A stretch of 13,975 bases of DNA, taken from NCBI GenBank assembly GCA_020025535.1, contig JAHHRY010000019.1, forward strand, positions 1-13,975, written 5' to 3'. Of this stretch, positions 7,556 through 13,836 are shown in pieces. The notes beneath the pieces are model-generated. The model saw nothing but the letters and a program-made list of their open reading frames with translations, did not search any database and had not been told where the DNA came from. The DNA is from Oscillospiraceae bacterium. GTDB lineage: Bacteria; Bacillota; Clostridia; Oscillospirales; Oscillospiraceae. Numbering within the stretch: position 1 is the first letter of the stretch; every line of letters begins with the position of its first letter. The position numbers were made by a program, and so were the translations under genes.

Positions 7556-8038
7556 ATGCCGGAAATCACGCTGCTTGCCATGGGCAAGTTGAAAGAAAAG
7601 TTCTACGTATCCGCTGCCGAGGAATATGTGAAACGCTTGGGTGCCTACTGCAGGTTCCGGCTTTTGGAGCTGCCTGAGGTACGTCTTCCGGACAATCCCT
7701 CCCCTGCCGAAATAACCGCAGGTCTTGATCAGGAAGCGGATGTCATCTTTTCCAAAATTCCCAAAGGGGCTTGGCTTTGCATTTTCACTCCGGAAGGCAA
7801 AGAATTGTCCAGTACGGAATTTGCCCAGAAAATGGCACAGGTGAAACTGTCCGGAAAATCCAGCCTGTGTTTTCTCATCGGTTCCTCTTACGGTATTTCC
7901 CAAAAGGTGAAAGCCGCTGCGGATTTTAAACTGTCCATGGGTCCGATGACCTTCCCTCACCATCTTGCACGCATTATGGTGCTGGAACAGATTTACCGCT
8001 CTGAAAGCATTCAGGCCGGTAGTAAATACCACAAATAA
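7556..8038 (+). CDS. rlmH: 23S rRNA (pseudouridine1915-N3)-methyltransferase RlmH
   Basis: 160-residue SPOUT-class methyltransferase that puts a methyl group on N3 of pseudouridine 1915 in 23S rRNA (helix 69), acting on the assembled ribosome with S-adenosylmethionine. The start MPEITLLAMGKLKEKFY, the cofactor loop FLIGSSYGIS (106-115) and the ending MTFPHHLARIMVLEQIYR followed by SKYHK (to residue 160) are diagnostic, and the length matches the family (about 155-160). It begins 3 bases after the serA stop and has no recognisable ribosome site, so translation is probably coupled to serA. Its codon use is visibly less biased than that of serA. In staphylococci this gene is the SCCmec attachment site; nothing is inserted in it here. 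Confidence 0.96.
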   Translation: MPEITLLAMGKLKEKFYVSAAEEYVKRLGAYCRFRLLELPEVRLPDNPSPAEITAGLDQEADVIFSKIPKGAWLCIFTPEGKELSSTEFAQKMAQVKLSGKSSLCFLIGSSYGISQKVKAAADFKLSMGPMTFPHHLARIMVLEQIYRSESIQAGSKYHK

Positions 8039-8039
8039 C

Positions 8040-8074
8040 AAAACTGCCGGTTGACCTGGTCAACCGGCAGTTTT
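8040..8074. terminator. bidirectional terminator between rlmH and rsmE
   Basis: A 15-bp perfect stem (8040-8054 with 8060-8074) and 5-base loop, flanked by AAAA on the left and TTTT on the right. It lies between two convergent stop codons (8038 and 8079) and so can stop transcription from both sides. Confidence 0.93.
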
Positions 8075-8078
8075 ATTA

Positions 8079-8810
8079 TCAGAACTCCCCTGCATCGTAC
8101 ATAACAGCCGACAACGCACACAGCGGTGCAGTTTCACAGCGCAAAATGCGCTTACCCAAGGTGCACACCTGCAATCCTGCTTCGATTGCCTGTGCAACCT
8201 CTCCCTCTTCCAAGCCTCCTTCAGGACCCGTCATGAGGCTGACTGTTTGATACGTCTTTTGATTCAACGCCATTTTCAGCGTTGTGGATTTCTCATTTTC
8301 GTAAAAGAGCAGTGCCCGGTCAGCCTGAGCGGCCCGCTTCAGTGCCTCTGCATAGCTGCTGACTGTCAACACCTGAGGAATCCGTCCTCTGCCGGACTGC
8401 TCCGCTGCGGAGGCCGCAATCTTCTGCCACCGTTCCAGTTTTTTCTTTAGGCTTTTATCATCCGGTCTGGAAATGCAGCGGCCGGACGGAAACGCCACGA
8501 TTTCATAAGCGCCAAGCTCTGTTGCCTTTTGAATGACATATTCCAGCTTGTCCGCCTTGGGAAATGCCATATAGACGCTGACATTCACCCGTGCTTCCGT
8601 AATGGACTCCCGGCGTTCATTGACCTTCAGGACAAATTGCTCCCCGTCCACTTCCTGCACCTGACAAAGGCACTCCCTGCCCTGTCCGTCACACAGCAGG
8701 ACGGCTTCCCCGTTTTTCAGGCGCAGCACCTTTGCATGGGATGCATTCTCTCCGGTCAAAATGGGTGTATCTGCCAACAGCTCCTCTTGGGTAACAAAAA
8801 AACGAACCAT
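8079..8810 (-). CDS. rsmE: 16S rRNA (uracil1498-N3)-methyltransferase RsmE
   Basis: 243-residue SPOUT-class methyltransferase that methylates N3 of U1498 in 16S rRNA using S-adenosylmethionine. A PUA-like N-terminal domain (about 1-70, with SHAKVLRLKNGE) is followed by the knotted catalytic domain. KADKLEYVIQKATELG (85-100), the cofactor loop TGPEGGL (194-200) and LGKRILRCETA (218-228) are family signatures; the Cys at 225 replaces the usual Thr. The start at 8810 has AGGAGG 8 bases upstream. The gene has its own promoter at 8835-8863. Its convergence with another rRNA methyltransferase gene (rlmH) is probably coincidental. Confidence 0.96.
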   Translation of the reverse strand: MVRFFVTQEELLADTPILTGENASHAKVLRLKNGEAVLLCDGQGRECLCQVQEVDGEQFVLKVNERRESITEARVNVSVYMAFPKADKLEYVIQKATELGAYEIVAFPSGRCISRPDDKSLKKKLERWQKIAASAAEQSGRGRIPQVLTVSSYAEALKRAAQADRALLFYENEKSTTLKMALNQKTYQTVSLMTGPEGGLEEGEVAQAIEAGLQVCTLGKRILRCETAPLCALSAVMYDAGEF

Positions 8811-8834
8811 GTGTCATTCCTCCTCATTTTTTCT

Positions 8835-8863
8835 AGTGTAGCAAAGAAAAGTAAAAGTTGCAA
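8835..8863 (-). promoter_or_regulatory. sigma-A-type promoter of rsmE
   Basis: Minus strand: -35 TTGCAA (8858-8863), 17-base spacer, -10 TACACT (8835-8840), about 25 bases from the start codon. Confidence 0.8.
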
Positions 8864-8883
8864 GGGTTTTACTGAAAAAGTTA

Positions 8884-8912
8884 TTGACAAATTCAAGATA
8901 CACAGCTATAAT
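8884..8912 (+). promoter_or_regulatory. consensus promoter of the tRNA-Leu gene
   Basis: A perfect -35 TTGACA (8884-8889), 17-base spacer and perfect -10 TATAAT (8907-8912), 14 bases before the tRNA 5' end. It is divergent from the rsmE promoter, with 20 bases between the two -35 boxes. Confidence 0.93.
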
Positions 8913-8926
8913 ATCCAAGTAGGCTT

Positions 8927-9009
8927 GCGAGAGTGTTGGAATGGTAGACAAGCACGTTTGAGGTGCGTGTGGCTTCGCCGTGTGGGTTCGAGTCCCATCT
9001 CTCGCACCA
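8927..9009 (+). tRNA. tRNA-Leu, anticodon GAG
   Basis: 83 bases including an encoded CCA (9007-9009). Acceptor arms GCGAGAG (8927-8933) and CTCTCGC (8999-9005) pair fully, with discriminator A at 9006. The anticodon loop 8958-8964 reads TTGAGGT, with GAG at 8960-8962; it decodes CUC and, by wobble, CUU. The anticodon stem is CACGT/GCGTG with one T-G pair. A long variable arm (GGC-TTC-GCC) marks a class II tRNA, as expected for Leu, and the T arm is GTGGG-TTCGAGT-CCCAT. No element is inserted at its 3' end. Confidence 0.95.
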
Positions 9010-9011
9010 AG

Positions 9012-9044
9012 GAATCGGATGCTTGTTCGAGCATCCGATTCTTT
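9012..9044 (+). terminator. terminator of the tRNA-Leu gene
   Basis: A 12-bp perfect stem (9012-9023 with 9030-9041) with a 6-base loop starts 2 bases after the CCA. The following T run is short (TTT). Confidence 0.75.
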
Positions 9045-9126
9045 GCATATTTAGGTTTAGTGTCTTTATACACTGGAATCATACGCTTTTCTGTATAAGG
9101 CAGTTTGGATGTTTTGAGGATTCTTT

Positions 9127-9978
9127 ATGACAAATTCCAGAAAAGTAATTCAGCGTTTCATTGCTTCCCTGCTGGCTGTCATCGTCATGGCAGCTGTTTG
9201 CGTACCTCTGCAGGCAAGCGCTGCTCCTTACGAAACCATCAGTGACTATGCATCCGGCATATTCTATCAGCGTCTGGCAAATGTCCCTCTTACCGGTAAT
9301 TATCGTACTGATCTGGTTAATGTGGCATTGTCACAGACCGGATATTGCGAAAGCGATTCCGAGTTTCAGCTTTCCGGTGTGGACAAGGGCCAGCTCAGCT
9401 TTACAGAATACGGCAGATGGTACGGCTATCACAATATGTGGTGCGCCATGTTTGTGTCCTGGTGCGCCAGTGTGGCCAATATTTCAACCGATATCATTCC
9501 CAAGCACGCATATACCCCCAATGGCCTGTATTTCTTTCTGAGCAATGACCAGGCGCACACTCAGGACAAGGTACTGAACGGCGGATATACACCCCAGCCC
9601 GGAGATCTGGTTTACTTCAAATCCGACAGAAACGAAAACCTTGTAAACCACGTTGGTATTGTGATCGGCTACACCAACGGCTATCTCTACACGGTAGAAG
9701 GCAATACCGATGCCCTGGCCGACTTTACAGACGGCGGTGCCGTGATGGTGCGTTCCCGCCATATCTCCGACCCGGTAATTCGTTACATATGCTGCCCCAA
9801 TTACCCGAACGACAATCTTCCTGCATTTGCGCCTCTGTTCCCCGAGGACTCCGTACCTGAGCAGCCCAGTCATTCGGAAGGAACAGGAAAGACGCCCCAG
9901 TCTTCTGTAGGTCTTCCTCCAATGTCTTCCATTTCGGCCGGCAGTACTGCTTCCGAGCTTCCCCACCGGGTGAACTGA
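9127..9978 (+). CDS. secreted CHAP-domain protein (putative peptidoglycan amidase/endopeptidase)
   Basis: 283-residue exported protein. Residues 1-32 form a signal peptide: basic start (NSRKVIQR), hydrophobic core (FIASLLAVIVMAAVCV) and an AXA-type cleavage site at ASA-A near residue 32. A CHAP (Cys/His amidohydrolase-peptidase) domain covers about 60-220, with the catalytic Cys at C106 (MWCAMFVSWCA), His at H175 (NHVGIVIGY) and a third polar residue likely near E191/N193 (VEGNT). Such enzymes cut peptidoglycan stem peptides or cross-bridges. The last ~55 residues are Pro/Ser-rich without a recognised wall-binding module. The ATG has GAGGA 6 bases upstream; no clear promoter was seen. It is the last chromosomal gene before the mobile element, so its C-terminal end could have been altered by the insertion. 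Confidence 0.85.
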   Translation: MTNSRKVIQRFIASLLAVIVMAAVCVPLQASAAPYETISDYASGIFYQRLANVPLTGNYRTDLVNVALSQTGYCESDSEFQLSGVDKGQLSFTEYGRWYGYHNMWCAMFVSWCASVANISTDIIPKHAYTPNGLYFFLSNDQAHTQDKVLNGGYTPQPGDLVYFKSDRNENLVNHVGIVIGYTNGYLYTVEGNTDALADFTDGGAVMVRSRHISDPVIRYICCPNYPNDNLPAFAPLFPEDSVPEQPSHSEGTGKTPQSSVGLPPMSSISAGSTASELPHRVN

Positions 9979-10035
9979 TTCTGATATAAAAAAGGACCGT
10001 GTCATATGGTGAAGCCCCATAAGGAAGTTTTTTGA

Positions 10036-10081
10036 AAGATACGGTATAGTTCCGTTTGGGGACTATACCGTATCTTCTTTT
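10036..10081 (+). terminator. long inverted repeat with T tract at the element edge
   Basis: Perfect 15-bp arms (10036-10050 with 10062-10076) around an 11-base loop, followed on the plus strand by a T-rich tract (to 10081). It can end transcription from the CHAP gene, and it also lies directly downstream of the recombinase stop on the other strand. A T6 run at 10028-10033 serves the minus strand less well. It may instead, or also, belong to the terminal region of the element. Confidence 0.65.
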
Positions 10082-11775
10082 TATGCAATGAAGCGGCAGT
10101 CCTGGGGATGTTCCCGGATTTCCTTCATCATCGACTGGATCTCCTTTTCGGTTGGAATATCGATCATTCCCACTGCTGTAAAATAAATATCCACCTTCAC
10201 ATAACAGTGACCGCTGGATTTGTCGTTGTTATGGACTTCAATGCGCTGGATCAGAGAATTCACAAGCGTTGGTGTCAGTTCTTTGACATCCGTAAGTTCC
10301 CGCAGGGTGCGAAGCATCAGCCTCAAATCCACCGCCTGTTGTTCGGATTCCGACAAAGTCTTTTGGCTTTGCTCCACTTCAACCATCAGCATTTTCTGTT
10401 CCTTTTCGTAGCTTGTCACCATTCGGGTATACCGTTCATCTGACAGCCGTCCAAGGGCGTTATCCTCATAGACTTTCTCAATCAGCCGGTCAAGCTCCAC
10501 AATACGCTGCTGGCCTTTCTCTACCGTATGTTTCAGCCTTTGCAGTTCTGCCTTTTTCAGCGCATTGCTTTTCTTTGCCAGCATATAGAGGAAAACGGGT
10601 TCATAGCAGCGGACGAAGTCCGCCAGATCACTGATTGCCTCCAGAACAAGCTGTTCCAACACCACATTACGAATATAATGGACGGTACAGCTTCCTCTGC
10701 CACTTCTATAATTGGAACAGCAATAGAATTCCTGATTAGGTTTCAGACTTTTTGCCGCACAGAAGTAAAGTGTTGCTCCGCAGTCCGGACAATATACCAG
10801 CCCGGAAAACAGGCTCTGTCTGCCGGTAGCTGTATTGCGGCGTCGATTTTCCCGAAGCTCCTGCACCCGCAGCCATTTTTCTTCGGAGATAATAGGCTCC
10901 TGCTTATTGGGAATGATCTGGTACTCTTCTTTGGGATGTTCGATCTTTCTGTGAACCTTGTAGCTGATCGTTGTACTTTTGAAATTGACTGCACAGCCGG
11001 TGTACTGGCGATTCTCTAAAATATGCACGATGGTTTTTTGATCCCATTTGCAGCTATCAACAGGCACCTTTGCACTATGACTTCTTCCTACAGATGTATA
11101 ATAAGCAGAAGGAATCAATACACCTTCATTTTCCAGCTGTCTTGCAATCTGGGAAGGGCCTCTGCCCGCAAGGCAGAGTGCGTAGATTTTTCTTACAATC
11201 TCTGCGGCAGGTTCATCAATGTGCCAGATTTCTTTATCCTCAGCGTCTTTCACATACCCAAAAGGAACAGCAGGAGATACACGTTTGCCGTGTTCGGCTT
11301 TAGACTTCCACACGGCACGAATTTTCTCCGAGGTCTGCTTGGCATACCATTCGTTGAAAATATTGTAAAACGGCAGCATTTCCATTCCTTGGCCTGTGGT
11401 GCTGTTGACATTCTCCTGAATGGAAATAAAGGTCACACCCAGAGACGGATAGACGATCTGTGTCAGCCTGCCGGCCTCCACCTGTTCTCTGCCGAAGCGG
11501 CTCAGGTCTTTGACAATGATGGTGCTGATCTGTCCGGCTTCTACCATCTGCTGCATCCGCTGGAAGTCGCTTCTTTCAAAGCTGGTGCCGGAGATGCCGT
11601 CATCTACGAAAAACATTGTATTTCGGTAGCCGTTTCGTTTGGCGTAGTCACCTAAAATCTGTTTTTGATTGGTTATGGAGTTGGACTCATCACTCTTGTC
11701 ATCGTCCACCGACAGGCGGCAGTACAGGGCTGTGATGGGTTCTTCTTTTTGTCCTCTATTTTTTGCAGTTGTCAT
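10081..11775 (-). CDS. large serine recombinase (TnpX-like integrase/excisionase) with C-terminal DUF4368-like region
   Basis: 564-residue site-specific recombinase that probably moves the element in and out of the chromosome by double-strand cleavage through a serine. Residues 14-160 are the resolvase domain, with nucleophile S22 (YCRLSVDDD) and arginines of KDLSRFGRE (89-97). A recombinase domain follows at about 165-310 (VPFGYVKD; ILENRQYTGCAVNF). A zinc ribbon uses C329/C332 (CPDC) and C352 or C353 and C363. A coiled coil is likely at 395-490. The C-terminus (RIEVHNN, about 500-555) resembles DUF4368. ATG 11775 is chosen because AAAGGAG lies 8 bases upstream; the frame is open ten codons further. 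All catalytic residues are intact. A 15-bp hairpin lies just upstream of the ribosome site. Confidence 0.93.
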   Translation of the reverse strand: MTTAKNRGQKEEPITALYCRLSVDDDKSDESNSITNQKQILGDYAKRNGYRNTMFFVDDGISGTSFERSDFQRMQQMVEAGQISTIIVKDLSRFGREQVEAGRLTQIVYPSLGVTFISIQENVNSTTGQGMEMLPFYNIFNEWYAKQTSEKIRAVWKSKAEHGKRVSPAVPFGYVKDAEDKEIWHIDEPAAEIVRKIYALCLAGRGPSQIARQLENEGVLIPSAYYTSVGRSHSAKVPVDSCKWDQKTIVHILENRQYTGCAVNFKSTTISYKVHRKIEHPKEEYQIIPNKQEPIISEEKWLRVQELRENRRRNTATGRQSLFSGLVYCPDCGATLYFCAAKSLKPNQEFYCCSNYRSGRGSCTVHYIRNVVLEQLVLEAISDLADFVRCYEPVFLYMLAKKSNALKKAELQRLKHTVEKGQQRIVELDRLIEKVYEDNALGRLSDERYTRMVTSYEKEQKMLMVEVEQSQKTLSESEQQAVDLRLMLRTLRELTDVKELTPTLVNSLIQRIEVHNNDKSSGHCYVKVDIYFTAVGMIDIPTEKEIQSMMKEIREHPQDCRFIA

Positions 11776-11792
11776 TAAAAATTCTCCTTTCT

Positions 11793-11840
11793 GACAACCG
11801 GACATTGCAAGGCAGTTTCAGTCTACAATGCCCGGTTGTC
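11793..11840 (-). repeat. long inverted repeat between tnpW-like gene and recombinase
   Basis: 15-base arms (11793-11807 and 11826-11840) with an 18-base loop. The arms differ at one place: A 11802 faces C 11831 on the plus strand, but in a minus-strand transcript this becomes G-U, so the RNA stem is complete. The ribosome site of the recombinase follows 2 bases after the stem. No T tract follows on the minus strand, so a simple terminator is unlikely. It could be an RNA control or processing element, or a protein-binding site. Confidence 0.75.
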
Positions 11841-11853
11841 TTTGTCCAATGTG

Positions 11854-12057
11854 CTAAATCAAATGCTCCGACAGGATTAGCTCCTGGAACTGTTCCAACA
11901 CGCTTTGCCTGCCTTCGCTGTTAAAATGGGTGGTGACTTCATAGGTCGTTCCGCCCATTTTCGTTTGGAAGGTGGATTCGCCCAACACCAGATTGTCAGA
12001 TACTGGAGTCTTCTGTAAAAAATGATCTGCAATACAGATAAATTCTTTCTCCATCAT
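11854..12057 (-). CDS. TnpW-like small transposon-encoded protein
   Basis: 67-residue protein. The central part (MGGTTYEVTTHFNSEG, 34-49) and following helix (SVLEQFQELI, 52-61) fit the TnpW family of small proteins encoded beside the TnpX recombinase in Tn4451-type and related elements; the family's role is not established. The ATG overlaps the parB-like stop as ATGA (12054-12057), so the two are translationally coupled. A second Met follows at codon 2. The recombinase gene lies downstream, across an 78-base gap with a hairpin. The family call rests on motif memory. Confidence 0.7.
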   Translation of the reverse strand: MMEKEFICIADHFLQKTPVSDNLVLGESTFQTKMGGTTYEVTTHFNSEGRQSVLEQFQELILSEHLI

Positions 12058-12884
12058 CGTGCCTCCCTCTGTCTTTTCTTTTGGCGTATGTCCAAAAGCC
12101 TTATGATGTCGTCCCGGATATCCTTTTCGGTGTAGCTTTTGGGGAAATATTTCCGCAGGTCTTCCGAGCGAAAACGGATCTGTTCTTTTTGGTTTGGTTT
12201 CTGCTCACTCATTACGGCGTAGATCACATCCCTGTTGAGCCGTCCCTCCTGGCTGAATCGGTGCAGACGCATGGCCTGGGACAGCGAAGGAGTAGCGTCT
12301 GCATACTCCATTTCAGAGAGAAGAGTTTGCTGCTCCTGTTCGGTCAGGTAAGAAAGCTCTACTGCGGGAGTAAGCGCAATCCGCCCTTCATCCACCTTTT
12401 GCAGCAGCTCCGGAATCAGATAGGTAAGTCGGATATACCGCTGGATCTGCCTGCCGCTTTCGGTTTCGGAAAGCATATCCCGTGACTTGTGGCCAACTTG
12501 TCCACAAGTTAAATCTGTTCTTTTGCCCTGTGCGGAAAGTGCATCCATTTTCAGCTTGTAAGCAAAGGCCTTTTCGCTGGGCAGCAGATGTTCTCTTTGC
12601 AGATTGCTGTCCACTAATGCAACCGCTGCTTCATTTCGATTTAACACCCGAAGAAGAACAGGCACTGTTTTAAGGCCCAGATATTCACAGGCGAATTTCC
12701 TTCTATGTCCGCTGATGATTTCATATTTCCCGTTCTCGGTTTCTCTTGCGATGATCGGGGTAATGACCCCATTTTCTGTAATGCTTTCTATGAGCTGTTC
12801 CATCTCTGCATCCATCTGCACTTTGAACGGGTTGTCTGGCGCAGCGATTAAATCCTTGATGGCAATATGTTTGATTTCGTTCAT
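12054..12884 (-). CDS. ParB/RepB-like partition or nucleoid-occlusion-type DNA-binding protein
   Basis: 276-residue protein of the ParB superfamily. The N-terminal nuclease/CTPase-like fold has PDNPF (16-20), NGVITPIIAR (38-47) and SGHRRKFACEYLG (58-70, the GHRR motif). NLQREHLLPSEKAFAYKLKM (94-113) and a helix-turn-helix region near 115-165 (QIQRYIRLTYL) follow. The C-terminus is basic and helical. Chromosomal ParB pairs with ParA at parS; no ParA gene and no canonical parS are in the window, so this is probably an element-borne version that helps maintain or regulate the element. GAGGTG lies 7 bases before the ATG. It starts 11 bases after the mobC stop and overlaps the next gene by 4 bases. 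Confidence 0.9.
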   Translation of the reverse strand: MNEIKHIAIKDLIAAPDNPFKVQMDAEMEQLIESITENGVITPIIARETENGKYEIISGHRRKFACEYLGLKTVPVLLRVLNRNEAAVALVDSNLQREHLLPSEKAFAYKLKMDALSAQGKRTDLTCGQVGHKSRDMLSETESGRQIQRYIRLTYLIPELLQKVDEGRIALTPAVELSYLTEQEQQTLLSEMEYADATPSLSQAMRLHRFSQEGRLNRDVIYAVMSEQKPNQKEQIRFRSEDLRKYFPKSYTEKDIRDDIIRLLDIRQKKRQREAR

Positions 12885-12895
12885 TTCCGTTCACC

Positions 12896-13234
12896 TCAAT
12901 TCCATTTCAAATTGCTTTTATCAGGCCGAAGAAAATGGCTTTCGATATCTGCCTGAAACCTGTGCCAGCGAATAGCTTCTTCCCTTAGCATCGGGACATC
13001 TACAAACCCCAGAGAGTTGGCCTTTGCTGCCAGCTGATTGATGTTGTTGCCGATTGCAGACAGTTCTCGCATTGCCTCATAAAATTTGGCATCCGGCTGT
13101 TCTCTGGGAATAAACCCACGGATTAAAATACGGATGGCAGCGGTTTCCGTCAGGCCACAGACCTGTGCTTTCCGTTTCAGCTCTGCCGCATCCTCCGGGG
13201 ACAACCAGAATTGTTTCTTGATTCGTTTTTTCAT
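12896..13234 (-). CDS. MobC-like relaxosome accessory protein
   Basis: 112-residue protein like plasmid MobC, which helps a relaxase open DNA at the transfer origin. The basic N-terminus KKRIKKQFWLSPEDAAELKR has a ribbon-helix-helix-like layout (1-40). The family signature is ELSAIGNNINQLAAKANSLG (57-76). AAAGGA lies 9 bases before the ATG. The usual partner, a relaxase gene directly downstream, is absent; a parB-like gene takes that place. If a relaxase exists it is outside the window. Confidence 0.85.
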   Translation of the reverse strand: MKKRIKKQFWLSPEDAAELKRKAQVCGLTETAAIRILIRGFIPREQPDAKFYEAMRELSAIGNNINQLAAKANSLGFVDVPMLREEAIRWHRFQADIESHFLRPDKSNLKWN

Positions 13235-13703
13235 TTATTCAGTTCCTTTCTTGAGATAGGTATAGATAAGAGAGATAGTTATTATTTCGGGAGATAGATT
13301 TACTCTATTCCGTCTTACTTGATTCTGTTTTTCAGACTTCAAGACTTCTGATTTTCGGAAGTCAGAGAAATTTTTTCAGATAGATGATGCTGGCCTTGCC
13401 CTGTCCCTGACGCTTCCGCTCAATGAGATCGGCGGCGGACAGCTCTGCAAAAAGCCGGCATATTTTTTCGTGACCGAAGTTTAATAGTTCCTGTGCCTGC
13501 TGAACGGTGAAGAACTGGTAGACCCTACCTTGCTGGTCAATCCAGTCGTTCTTGAGGGACAGGCTCATCCGATCCAACAAAAGGCCGTACAGCATTTTGG
13601 AATCGGTGGAGAGTGCCTTGTATTTTTCCTCTGTGAACAGTGCCTTCGGCACACGGTAAAAGGCAATCTGTTTGGTGTCATTTTGGTTAAAGTAATTATT
13701 CAG
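13235..13703 (-). pseudogene. RepA-type replication initiator, N-terminal domain only, apparently frameshifted
   Basis: The open part (13362-13703, up to 113 residues) matches the N-terminal winged-helix domain of plasmid/element RepA initiators: FYRVPKALFTEEKYKALSTD, LYGLLLDRMSLS, and GHEKICRLFAELS before KRQGQGKASIIY. It stops after KKFL at 13362. Moving one base forward within the A6 run (13371-13376) restores a frame that reads NFSDFRKSEVLKSEKQN, typical of what follows this domain, and stays open to a TAA at 13235-13237 touching the mobC ATG. The C-terminal domain is missing in any frame. No ATG fits the start: AAAGGAGG (13711-13718 region) points to CTG 13703, and the next candidate, GTG 13652, would cut into the conserved domain and has no ribosome site. 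A functional short protein is the alternative. Confidence 0.65.
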
Positions 13704-13807
13704 CTTGAACCCTCCTTTTTTGGTAGTGATTGGGTGCGTGTTTTGGCGTTTTTCTCCTCTGTACGCCTCGTAAAATTCAGAAAGGTAAAACTACCCTCAT
13801 AACACAC
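13700..13807 (-). CDS. possible 35-codon leader ORF upstream of repA
   Basis: A GTG-started frame (13805-13807) encodes 35 residues (CYEGSFTFLNFTRRTEEKN from residue 2) and ends in a TGA (13700-13702) that overlaps the CTG proposed as the repA start. That layout would couple their translation. The GTG has no good ribosome site and the frame is open further upstream, so this is weak and could be chance. Confidence 0.25.
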   Translation of the reverse strand: MCYEGSFTFLNFTRRTEEKNAKTRTQSLPKKEGSS

Positions 13808-13836
13808 ACCGCTTGTTTTGGAATGTAAAAGGTGCG

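Noticed and set aside
6563..8041. 492-codon open frame on the minus strand across serC, serA and rlmH
   Set aside because: It is antisense to three firmly identified genes; the C-ending codon bias of serA removes antisense stops. Composition is Gly/Asp/Leu-rich without a family, and it has no ribosome site.
9080..9087. CATACGCT, near the sigma-E/K -10 pattern, upstream of the CHAP gene
   Set aside because: No matching -35 was found at the right distance, so an 8-base match alone is not enough to call a sporulation promoter.
10003..10033. short hairpin (TATGG/CCATA) followed by T6 after the CHAP gene
   Set aside because: The stem is only 5 bp; the perfect 15-bp repeat at 10036-10076 is a better terminator.
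11023..11655. 210-codon plus-strand frame inside the recombinase gene
   Set aside because: It is antisense to the catalytic domains of the recombinase and lacks start signals.
13235..13376. programmed -1 frameshift site in the RepA remnant
   Set aside because: The frame that restores similarity is +1, not -1, relative to the upstream codons, so the A6/T3 run does not act as a classical -1 slippery heptamer; a single inserted A is simpler.
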